From RPRB01 sp035543115 (lineage in GTDB: Bacteria > Myxococcota > Myxococcia > Myxococcales > Myxococcaceae), in assembly GCA_035543115.1 (NCBI GenBank), contig DATKKF010000137.1:43203-107202 (forward strand): a stretch of DNA of 64,000 nt. The letters run 5' to 3'. Every line of letters begins with the position of its first letter. Positions within the stretch are counted from its first letter, which is position 1. Position numbers and translations under genes: made by a program. The notes below the pieces were generated by a model. It had not been told where the DNA came from, did not search any database, and saw nothing but the letters and a program-made list of their open reading frames with translations. Shown piece after piece: positions 7,798 through 15,060 of the stretch.

Positions 7798-8916
7798 ATG
7801 CCACCCAAGGTCATCGGCCCCTACCGCGTCCTCGACACGCTCGGCAGTGGAGGCGCCGGAACGGTGTACCGCGCGCTCGACCGCCGCACGGGGGAGCCGG
7901 TGGCGTTGAAGCTCCTCTCCACCGGGCCGGCGCTGGACCCGCGCGCGGCGCGGCGACTGGCCCGCGAGTTCGAGACGCTGGCCGAGCTGTCGCACCCGAA
8001 CGTGGTGAAGGTCTTCGACACCGGCGTGCACCACGGCTACCCCTATCTGGCCATGGAGCTGGTGGAGGGGCTGACCCTGCGGAACTACCTCGAGCTCGAC
8101 CTCAGCGGCTCGCCGGTGATCCGCCCGTCCTCGCGAAAGCGCGACGAGCCGAGCGTGCCCTGGAACGACACCGACACCGGCGAGTGGGGCGCGCCCACGT
8201 TCACCCTGAGCACCTTCGCCGAGGAGCCGCCGAGCGAGGAGGTCTCGTACTCCACCGGCCCGGAGAGCGTGCGCGCCCTGGCCGACGCGGCCGACGAGCC
8301 GGACACGCAGGAGTCGCGCGAGGTGAACGTGAGCGAGGCGCCGAGCGCGCCGCCCGTCGAGCACCCGCCAGTGGAGACCACGCCCCGCCCCCCCGACCTG
8401 ACCGCGCTGAACCGGCCCGAGCGGACCGGGCGGCTCAAGGACGCGATGACCCAGCTGGCGAACGCGCTCAGCTACATCCACGGCCACGGCCTGGTCCATC
8501 GCGACCTCAAGCCGAGCAACGTGATGGTCGACGAGGACCGGCTGGTGCGGCTGATGGACTTCGGCCTGGCCAAGTTTCTCGCCGACGACGGGGCGGTCAC
8601 CGCCGACGGCCGGCTGGTGGGCACGTTCCGGTACATGGCGCCGGAGCAGATCCTCGGTGAGGGCCTCGACGCCCGCGCCGACCTCTACTCGCTGGGGGTC
8701 ATCCTTTACGAGATGCTGACCGGCCGGACCCCGTTCGACGCCCGGACCCCGCACGAGCTCTGGCAGAAGGTGCTGGAGACGGAGGCGGCCACGGTGAGCT
8801 CGCTCAACCCCGGCGCCGACGCGGCGCTGGTGCGCATCGCGCACCGCCTCCTGCGAAAGGAGCCGGCCGAGCGGTTCCAGACCGCGGAGGAGGTCGCCGA
8901 GGCGCTCGCCGAGTGA
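7798..8916 (+). CDS. Eukaryotic-type Ser/Thr protein kinase with a ~110-residue insert between the lobes
   Basis: 372 aa, soluble: no transmembrane segment. Catalytic features are complete: glycine loop LGSGGAGTVY (15-24), ATP Lys in VALKLL (Lys38), alpha-C Glu in REFETL, HRDLKPSN (234-241), DFG (254-256) and APE (281-283). Between the hinge/alpha-D region (EGLTLRNYLEL, to about 100) and alpha-E (LANALSYIHGHG, from about 220) lies an acidic, Ser/Thr/Pro-rich insert (about 103-212) not found in ordinary PknB-like kinases. It could be an autophosphorylated regulatory loop (inference). The stop overlaps the GTG of the RluA gene (GTGA). Confidence 0.92.
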   Translation: MPPKVIGPYRVLDTLGSGGAGTVYRALDRRTGEPVALKLLSTGPALDPRAARRLAREFETLAELSHPNVVKVFDTGVHHGYPYLAMELVEGLTLRNYLELDLSGSPVIRPSSRKRDEPSVPWNDTDTGEWGAPTFTLSTFAEEPPSEEVSYSTGPESVRALADAADEPDTQESREVNVSEAPSAPPVEHPPVETTPRPPDLTALNRPERTGRLKDAMTQLANALSYIHGHGLVHRDLKPSNVMVDEDRLVRLMDFGLAKFLADDGAVTADGRLVGTFRYMAPEQILGEGLDARADLYSLGVILYEMLTGRTPFDARTPHELWQKVLETEAATVSSLNPGADAALVRIAHRLLRKEPAERFQTAEEVAEALAE

Positions 8917-9830
8917 GCGCCGGGCGGCGGACCCTCGAGGTGCCGGCGGACGCCGCCGGGATGCGCGTGGACGTCTGGCTGGCCGGCGCGCTGGAGCTGC
9001 CGCGGGCGCGGGTGAAGGAGCTGCTGGAGCGCGGGGCGGTGCGCATCGGCGGACGGCCGCCGCGCAAGGGGGACCGCACCGTCGCCGGGGCCCGGGTGGA
9101 AGTGACGCTGGAGACCGAGGACCCCCGCCCGGTGCCCCAGCCCGAGCTCCACCTTCGGGAATTGCACCTCGATCCGCAGCTGGTCGCGGTGGACAAGCCG
9201 GCCGGCATGCCGAGCCATCCGCTCGAGCCCGGCGAGCGGGGCACCGTGGTGAACGCGCTGGTGGCCCGCCACCCCGAGTGCGCGGACGCCTCGGCGGACC
9301 CGCGCGAGGGCGGGCTGGTGCACCGGCTGGACACGCTCACCTCGGGCGTGCTCCTCGCCGCCCGGACCCCCGAGGCCTGGCGGGCGGTCCGCGACGCCTT
9401 CGCCGGGCGCCGGGTCGACAAGCGCTACCTCGCGGTGGTGACCGGGCCGGTGGCGGACGAGGGCGAGATCGACCTGCCGCTCCGCCACCGCAGCGACCAC
9501 GTGGAGCCCGCGCTGTCCGGAGGCGGACGCGAGGCGCTGACCGACTTCCACGTCCTCGCGCGCGCCCGGGACGCCGCACTGCTCGAGGTGCGGATCCACA
9601 CCGGGGTGCTCCATCAGATCCGCGCGCACCTCGCGGCCATCGGCGCTCCGGTGCTCGGGGACGCGGCGTACGGCGGGCGCGCACACCCGGGGCTCGATCG
9701 CTTCTTCCTCCACGCCGCAAGGCTCGGGCTCTCGCATCCAGTCACCGGGGCGGCGCTGGAGGTGCGCTCGCCGTTGCCGCCCGAGCTCCGGACGGTGCGC
9801 GCCGAGCTGGGCCTCGGCGGCGTCGAGTGA
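8913..9830 (+). CDS. RluA-family RNA pseudouridine synthase
   Basis: 305 aa from a GTG overlapping the kinase stop (GTGA). N-terminal S4 RNA-binding domain (about 17-65; RVDVWLAG, VKELLERGAVRIGG), then the synthase domain with LVAVDKPAGMPSHP (about 90-102) and the catalytic HRLDTLTSGVLL (Asp140). KRYLAVVTG and the C-terminal VLGDAAYGG/FFLHAARLG also match. It isomerises uridine in rRNA (RluC/RluD type) or tRNA; which site cannot be told from sequence. Coupling to a Ser/Thr kinase gene is unusual. Confidence 0.93.
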   Translation: MSAGRRTLEVPADAAGMRVDVWLAGALELPRARVKELLERGAVRIGGRPPRKGDRTVAGARVEVTLETEDPRPVPQPELHLRELHLDPQLVAVDKPAGMPSHPLEPGERGTVVNALVARHPECADASADPREGGLVHRLDTLTSGVLLAARTPEAWRAVRDAFAGRRVDKRYLAVVTGPVADEGEIDLPLRHRSDHVEPALSGGGREALTDFHVLARARDAALLEVRIHTGVLHQIRAHLAAIGAPVLGDAAYGGRAHPGLDRFFLHAARLGLSHPVTGAALEVRSPLPPELRTVRAELGLGGVE

Positions 9831-9886
9831 TGGACATCGTCCGGCTGGCACGCCGGGTGCGCCGATCAACTCTCCACGCCCTGGAT

Positions 9887-9903
9887 CGCCGCAGTGTGCG
9901 GCG
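9887..9903 (+). terminator. Hairpin after the RluA gene (no T-tract)
   Basis: Perfect 6-bp GC stem with a 5-nt loop, 57 nt after the RluA stop. T-less hairpins are common in very GC-rich genomes. It could equally be part of the larger fold described for this gap. Confidence 0.3.
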
Positions 9904-10158
9904 CATCGAGCGAGCTCAGCTCAGCCCTTCACTCAAGGGGCATGGCCAAGCTCGCTGCAGGAATGGAGGTCTCCCACCACCCGCTCTTCGGCGGGTACGA
10001 GCCCCCTGGATCGTTCCTGGCGGACCGGATTCTGCGACCTGCTCGCCCGACCGCCGAACGAGGACGGCGCGTCCGCACACCGGGGGGATCGTCGCCCTGC
10101 TCTGGGCCCAGGACACGCCCGCCGGCCGCGGGATGGGTCCGTCGCGGTAGGGTGTGCG

Positions 10159-10168
10159 CCCCCCCCCC
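10159..10168 (+). repeat. Run of ten C just upstream of dinB
   Basis: C10 homopolymer ending 11 nt before the dinB ATG, in the position where a ribosome-binding site would be expected; no purine-rich SD is seen instead. Such tracts are slippage-prone, so the length may vary between cells or reflect a sequencing uncertainty. Confidence 0.85.
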
Positions 10169-10179
10169 GGGTCAGTCGC

Positions 10180-11397
10180 ATGCGGGCCATCCTCCACGTG
10201 GACATGGACGCCTTCTACGCGTCCGTCGAGCAGCGCGACCGGCCCGAGCTCCGCGGCCGTCCGGTCATCGTGGGCGGGCATCCCCGCCGCGGTGTGGTGC
10301 TGGCCGCGAGCTACGAGGTGCGGCCGTTCGGCGTCCGGAGCGCAATCCCCATGGCCCGGGCGCTGCTGCTGGCGCCGGACGCCACCGTCGTCCCGCCGCG
10401 GTTCGCCGCATACGCCGAGGCCAGCGAGCAGGTGTTCTCGATCCTCGAGCGCTACACGCCGCTCATCGAGCCGCTCTCGCTCGACGAGGCCTTCCTGGAC
10501 GTGACCGCGTCGCGGGGGCTCTTCGGCTCGCCGGTAGAGATTGCCCGCCGGCTCCGCGGAGAGATCGCCGCCGAGGTCGGACTCCCGGCGTCCGCGGGCA
10601 TCGCCTCCTGCAAGTTCGTGGCGAAGATCGCCTCGGACCTCGCGAAGCCCGCCGGGCAGCGCGAGGTCCAGCCCGAGGACACGCGGAGCTTCCTCGCAGA
10701 CCTCCCCGTCTCCCGCCTCTGGGGCGTGGGGCCCAAGCTGGAGGCACGGCTGCAGCAGCTCGGGTTGCGGCGGGTCGGCGATCTCGCCGGCCGCGACCCG
10801 GAGTGGCTCACCGCGCGACTCGGCGACATGGGGACCCACCTCGCGTCGCTCGCCCGCGGGGAAGACGACCGGCCGGTGGTGCCGGACCGGAGCAGCAAGA
10901 GCATCGGGGCCGAGGACACCTTCGAGGAGGACGTGTCGGATCCGGGTGTCCTCCGGCCGCGGCTCCACGCGCAGGCACTCCGGGTCGCCCGGCGGTTGCG
11001 GAGGGCGGGGCTGCGGACGCGCGTGGTGCAGCTCAAGCTGAAGCTCGACGACTTCACCTTGCAGACGCGGCGCTGCACCCTGGACCGCCCCACCGACGAC
11101 GGCCAGGAGCTGTACCGCCACGCGCTCGAGCTGCTCGAGCGCGCGCCGCTGCAGCGGCCGGTGCGCCTGACGGGGGTCTCGGCGCAGGAGCTCGACGATG
11201 CCGGCGAGGCGCAGCTCGCCCTCTTCGGCGAGACGCCCCGCCGCTCCGAGGCGCTGAACCGGGCGCTCGACGCCATCGCCCTCCGCTTCGGCCAGGGCGC
11301 GGTGGCGCCGGCCGACGTGCTCTCGCTCGAGAGGGACGACCCGCTCGACGAGGCGCGGGCCCGGGCCGGCGCCTCGCGCCTCGACGTCCCGGATTGA
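10180..11397 (+). CDS. dinB: DNA polymerase IV (Y-family translesion polymerase)
   Basis: 405 aa. Catalytic residues are all present: HVDMDAFYASVE (Asp8, with Asp10 nearby) and SLDEAFLDV (Asp102-Glu103), plus the steric-gate region and VRSAIPMARA. A helix-hairpin-helix (LWGVGPKLEARLQQLG) and the C-terminal little-finger domain follow. No obvious beta-clamp pentapeptide at the extreme C-terminus; AQLALF near residue 345 is a clamp-motif candidate. It extends damaged or misaligned primers with low fidelity. No LexA-type box was recognised in the 5' region. Confidence 0.95.
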   Translation: MRAILHVDMDAFYASVEQRDRPELRGRPVIVGGHPRRGVVLAASYEVRPFGVRSAIPMARALLLAPDATVVPPRFAAYAEASEQVFSILERYTPLIEPLSLDEAFLDVTASRGLFGSPVEIARRLRGEIAAEVGLPASAGIASCKFVAKIASDLAKPAGQREVQPEDTRSFLADLPVSRLWGVGPKLEARLQQLGLRRVGDLAGRDPEWLTARLGDMGTHLASLARGEDDRPVVPDRSSKSIGAEDTFEEDVSDPGVLRPRLHAQALRVARRLRRAGLRTRVVQLKLKLDDFTLQTRRCTLDRPTDDGQELYRHALELLERAPLQRPVRLTGVSAQELDDAGEAQLALFGETPRRSEALNRALDAIALRFGQGAVAPADVLSLERDDPLDEARARAGASRLDVPD

Positions 11398-11405
11398 CCG
11401 CTCAG

Positions 11406-11420
11406 CCCCCCACCAGGGGG
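11406..11420. terminator. Bidirectional hairpin between convergent dinB and nat
   Basis: CCCCC-loop-GGGGG stem in the 28-bp gap between two converging stop codons. It would form in both transcripts; no T-run on either side. Confidence 0.4.
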
Positions 11421-11425
11421 ACGGC

Positions 11426-12295
11426 TCAGGCCGCCGCGCGCGGGCCGAGCGGGCCCTTCACCCCGAAGCGGGTGCGGAGCTCCTCCAGCCACTGGCCCTC
11501 GTGGCGGTACCGGTGACGCACGGTGTGCGACCCCCTGGTCTCCATCCGGTACCGCTCGGTCACCGTGCTCCGCCCCCATGGGCGCGCCAGGGTGAAGACG
11601 GTGTGGTTGGTGAACGGAGACTCGGGGCTCGTCTGGTGCCAGTGGAACATCGGCGCGAACTCGGCCAGGGCCCGCGGACGCAGCGACACCCGGTAGAGCG
11701 GCCGCCAGTGTCCCCGCACTGTGGAGTGCTCGAGCTGCAACTCGCCACTGTCGGGGAAGAGCCGGTACGCGCCGCTCACGTCGCTCCGCTCCGCCGAGGG
11801 GAGTGGCAGCGGCGTCCGGAATGAGTCGCCGTAGCCCACGTCCACCAGGTAGTCCCCGCCATCGATTCGCACATGGAGCGCGAGATGGTCGTACTCAGGG
11901 CCCCAGACCCGTGCTGGTTTGCGCCACACCTTCCCCGAGAGCAGCGCGACGTCGAAGCCCAGCCGATCCAGCGCCCAGCCGAAGAGGCCGTTCAGCTCGT
12001 AACAGAAGCCGCCCCGGCGACGCCGGACGATCTTCTCCCAGGCGTGCCCGACATCGAGTTCGATCGGCACCTTCCAGTGGATGTCGAGGTTCTCGAACGC
12101 CACCGTGGTGAGGCAGCGCCGCTGCAGGCGTCGCAAGAAGGGGAGCGAGGGACGCTCGCGGCGGACGGCGAGCAGCTCGAGGAACGCCCCCAGCTCCGCC
12201 TCCCCGAGCACGCCGGGCACGGTCACCGGCACCGGCCGAGACGGTCCGAGGGGAGCTTCGAGGAAGGAGGGATTCAGCACGGGAAGCGCTCCCAT
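11426..12295 (-). CDS. nat: Arylamine N-acetyltransferase
   Basis: 289 aa. The Cys-His-Asp triad is intact: RRGGFCYELN (Cys98), YDHLALHV (His137) and YLVDVGYGD (Asp152), with TVAFENLDIHW before it, as in all NATs. It transfers acetyl or other acyl groups from CoA to arylamines, hydrazines or small amines; myxobacterial homologues may act in secondary metabolism. The first 25-30 residues exceed the usual start, so the true start may be internal. Convergent with dinB; 48 nt downstream of pcnB on the same strand. Confidence 0.93.
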   Translation of the reverse strand: MGALPVLNPSFLEAPLGPSRPVPVTVPGVLGEAELGAFLELLAVRRERPSLPFLRRLQRRCLTTVAFENLDIHWKVPIELDVGHAWEKIVRRRRGGFCYELNGLFGWALDRLGFDVALLSGKVWRKPARVWGPEYDHLALHVRIDGGDYLVDVGYGDSFRTPLPLPSAERSDVSGAYRLFPDSGELQLEHSTVRGHWRPLYRVSLRPRALAEFAPMFHWHQTSPESPFTNHTVFTLARPWGRSTVTERYRMETRGSHTVRHRYRHEGQWLEELRTRFGVKGPLGPRAAA

Positions 12296-12343
12296 TGGCG
12301 CGGAAGCAGGCGCCGCGCAACCCCAAGGCGTTGACTCGCGGCG

Positions 12344-13987
12344 TCAGGCCGCGGGCCCGCCTCCGCCCTGCCCGGAGGGGGGCCCAGGACGCGGCCCCCT
12401 CCTGCGACGCCGCCGCCGACGCCGGCCACCCTCGGACGCCGGACCGCCGGCTGTAGGCATCGGCGCCCCGCCTGCCTTCCACGCTTCGAGCGCGTCGCGG
12501 TGCTCGCCCGTGGCCTCGACCGAAAGCTCGAAGACGGTGAGCGCCTCGTTGAACAGCGGGTGCCGCCGGAAGCTCGCCAGGCCGCCGCGGCGGCGGCGCT
12601 TCCCCGACAGGGTCGCCTGCGCCAGGAGGATCATCCGGCACCGCTCGGCGATGCGCCTCGGAAGCCGGGCCGTCCGCACCAGCTCCTGGAGGAGGTCCTC
12701 GATCGCCGGGGGCACCGACGGCCCCGCGTCGTCGGCAGGAGTGCCGGCCTCAGGAGGCCGCTCCTCCGGTCCAGCACCCGCGGGGGCGGATGGACCGGGA
12801 TCCGAGCGCAAGAGCGGGAGCAGGAGCGTGGCGAGGAGAACCGCATCCTCGAGCACCGCCCCCGAGCGCACCCGTGCATCCAGCCGCTCGGCGTGCGCGC
12901 GCAGCAGGGCCGCTCCCTCTGGCCCGCGCTCCTTCAGCCATGCGTCCACCGGAGGAAGCAGGAACTTCAGCGCGTCGAGCGCCGAGAGGAGATGGAGTCC
13001 CCCGGCGCTGACCCCTCCGCGGAGGATGCGGAACGTGTCCTCGAGCAGCCGCGGCGGCGCGCAGCGCGGGAGGTCGTCCACCGCGCCCTCCATCGCCGCG
13101 TAGGTCCGCGACTCGATGTCGAACTCGAGCCGGCAGGCGAAGCGGACCGCGCGCAGGATGCGGATCGGATCCTCGCGCACCCGGATCTCCGGGTCCCCGA
13201 TGGTCCGCACCTCGCGCGCCCGAAGGTCCCGGAGCCCACCGACGAAGTCGATCACCCGGCCCCCGGCGACGTCGTAGAAGAGGCCGTTGATGGTGAAGTC
13301 GCGGCGGCGCGCATCCTGCTCCGCGGTGCCGAACACGTTGTCGTCGCTGATGAGAAGGTCGTCCTGCTCCTCGCCCTCGCCGCTCTCCGCGGTGGTGTCC
13401 TCCATCTCGCTCGGATTGGCGCGGAAGGTGGACACCTCCACGATCTTCCCGCCCTTGAAGTACACGTGGGCCAGCCGGAACCGCCGCCCGATGAGCCGGC
13501 AATTGCGGAAGATGCCTCGCACCTCGCTCGGCACCGCGCTCGCCGCCACGTCGAAGTCCTTGGGCGTCCGGCCGACCAGGAGATCGCGCACGCAGCCGCC
13601 GACGAGGTACGCCTGATGCCCGTACTGCAGCAGGCGGTTCACCACCTTGAGCGCGTCGGGGTCCAGCTTCTTCGGGTCGATGTCCGGGGCGTGGTCCCTC
13701 GGCACCGGCGCGGTCGGATCGAGATGGTCCGCGTCGCTCTCCCAGAGCGAGGGTGGAACCGGCTCGGGCTCCTTCTCGTCGTGCGGAGGCGGCGGCTCCG
13801 GCACCGGACCGGCGAGTGGATCCGCCCCCTCCTCGTCGTCCGCCTCCTCGTCGTCCTCGGTGGCCTCAAGCTCCGCCTCTCCCTCGAGCGCCGGCTCCAG
13901 CTCGGGCTCGCCGGAGTCCTCGGGCACCGCGTCGTCGGGGCGTCCGGAAGCGACGGGTGGTTCTGGGGCGTTGGGATCGTCCGTCAT
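12344..13987 (-). CDS. pcnB: Poly(A) polymerase / polynucleotide adenylyltransferase with acidic N-terminus and Arg9 tail
   Basis: 547 aa. The nucleotidyltransferase core starts near residue 120: QAYLVGGCVRDLLVGR (126-140) and the metal-binding DFD at 144-146, then RRRDFTINGLFYD and EDPIRILRAVRFACRL. Hence a class II CCA/poly(A) polymerase; the long C-terminal region and lack of an HD motif favour PcnB over CCA enzyme. It adds 3' A-tails that promote RNA decay. Two unusual flanks: residues 1-105 are highly acidic and Pro-rich, and the C-terminus carries nine consecutive Arg followed by GPRPGPP. The same Arg9 module is in the Rho protein of this window. Confidence 0.93.
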   Translation of the reverse strand: MTDDPNAPEPPVASGRPDDAVPEDSGEPELEPALEGEAELEATEDDEEADDEEGADPLAGPVPEPPPPHDEKEPEPVPPSLWESDADHLDPTAPVPRDHAPDIDPKKLDPDALKVVNRLLQYGHQAYLVGGCVRDLLVGRTPKDFDVAASAVPSEVRGIFRNCRLIGRRFRLAHVYFKGGKIVEVSTFRANPSEMEDTTAESGEGEEQDDLLISDDNVFGTAEQDARRRDFTINGLFYDVAGGRVIDFVGGLRDLRAREVRTIGDPEIRVREDPIRILRAVRFACRLEFDIESRTYAAMEGAVDDLPRCAPPRLLEDTFRILRGGVSAGGLHLLSALDALKFLLPPVDAWLKERGPEGAALLRAHAERLDARVRSGAVLEDAVLLATLLLPLLRSDPGPSAPAGAGPEERPPEAGTPADDAGPSVPPAIEDLLQELVRTARLPRRIAERCRMILLAQATLSGKRRRRGGLASFRRHPLFNEALTVFELSVEATGEHRDALEAWKAGGAPMPTAGGPASEGGRRRRRRRRRGPRPGPPSGQGGGGPAA

Positions 13988-14040
13988 CAGCGATTGACGC
14001 CCCGGGTCGGAGCGGGCTTTGAAGGGCAGGCGTCTATACC

Positions 14041-15060
14041 ATGCGAACGCTCCTGACGGGCGCCACCGGACTCATCGGAGCAAACCTGGTCCGCACCCTC
14101 CTCCGGGCCGGCGAGCGGCCGCGCGTGCTGCTCACGCCCGGTTCGGACGCCCGTTCCCTCGCCGGGCTGGACGTGGAGCGAGTGTCGGGGGACGTGCGTG
14201 ACGCGCACTCGCTCGCCAAGGCGATGAGCGGGGTGCAGCGGGTGTTCCACGCCGCCGGGCACGTCCGGTTCGATGACGCGGGCAGGCTCCTGCTCTGGAC
14301 CATCAACGTCGAGGGGACGCGCCAGGTGCTCCAGGCGGCCCGAGGCGCCGGGGTGCGCCGGCTGGTGCACGTCTCCTCCAGCGTCGCGGTGGGGCACGGT
14401 ACGCTGGACCGGCCCGCCGCCGAGGAGGCGTCTCCCCCCGTGCACAGCACGCCCTACGCCCAGAGCAAGCGTGCCGCCGAGGAGCTCGCGCTCGATGACT
14501 GGGGAGAGCTCCAGGTCGTCGTCTGCAACCCCACCTTCGTCGTGGGCGCCTACGGGACGGGCGCCACCAGCGCCGAGGTGGTCCGGCTGGTCGCCACCGG
14601 CATCGTGCGGGCCTACCCTCCCGGGGGCGCGAACTTCGTCAACGCCGAAGACGTCGCCGACGGCCTGGTGCTGGCGATGCGCGCCGGCCGGCCGCGGACG
14701 CGGTACATCCTCGGAGGCGAGAACCTCACCCACCGTGAGTTTCTCGCCCAGATTGCAGAGGAGTGCGGACAGCGCGCACCCGCCGTTGCCCTCCCCGGCT
14801 GGGCGGCACGGGCTCTGGGGCGCACCGGCGACGTGCTGGGGACCCTCTCCTCTGCCCGGCTGGGATGGGTGAACACCCCCTTCCTGCGCCAGCTCTTCGA
14901 GCCCACCTACGTGAGCTCGGCGCGCGCCCAGCGCACGCTCGGCTACCGCCCGCGCCCGGTCCGCCACGGCATCCGCGACGCGCTCCGCTGGTACCAGGAG
15001 CAGCAGCTGCTCCCGCGCGACCGGCCGCTCACCCCGCGGGGGGTGCTGGTCAAAAGCTGA
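14041..15060 (+). CDS. NAD(P)-dependent epimerase/dehydratase (extended SDR)
   Basis: 339 aa. N-terminal Rossmann motif LLTGATGLIGANLVR (4-18), active-site Ser in VSSSVAVGH and YAQSK (Tyr/Lys pair, about 140-144), and NPTFVVGAYGTG. It resembles dihydroflavonol-4-reductase or HpnA-like proteins and sterol-type 3-beta-HSD relatives; substrate unknown. The 3' end overlaps the convergent PDZ gene by 11 nt. Divergent from pcnB (53 bp apart). Confidence 0.88.
   Translation: MRTLLTGATGLIGANLVRTLLRAGERPRVLLTPGSDARSLAGLDVERVSGDVRDAHSLAKAMSGVQRVFHAAGHVRFDDAGRLLLWTINVEGTRQVLQAARGAGVRRLVHVSSSVAVGHGTLDRPAAEEASPPVHSTPYAQSKRAAEELALDDWGELQVVVCNPTFVVGAYGTGATSAEVVRLVATGIVRAYPPGGANFVNAEDVADGLVLAMRAGRPRTRYILGGENLTHREFLAQIAEECGQRAPAVALPGWAARALGRTGDVLGTLSSARLGWVNTPFLRQLFEPTYVSSARAQRTLGYRPRPVRHGIRDALRWYQEQQLLPRDRPLTPRGVLVKS

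Larger units (their letters stand above)
9831..10179. other. 349-bp intergenic region with nested inverted repeats
   Basis: No convincing ORF on either strand. Directly visible: a 6-bp stem hairpin CGCCGC/GCGGCG at 9887-9903 (terminator-like for the RluA gene but without a T-run), a second hairpin ACCCGC-TCTTCG-GCGGGT at 9979-9996, and an 8-bp long-range complement GTGTGCGG (9894-9901) with CCGCACAC (10073-10080). The segment 9894-10080 could therefore form a closed structure of about 190 nt. A small structured RNA is possible but unproven; I found no clear 6S, SRP or tmRNA signature. The region also holds the dinB promoter and ends with a run of ten C. Confidence 0.4.

Noticed and set aside
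7774..8844. Upstream extension of the ROK kinase reading frame on the minus strand
   Set aside because: It is antisense to the Ser/Thr kinase; ROK similarity begins just after the ATG at 7773.
9831..10179. Coding gene before dinB
   Set aside because: No frame with plausible start and codon bias; hairpins interrupt it.
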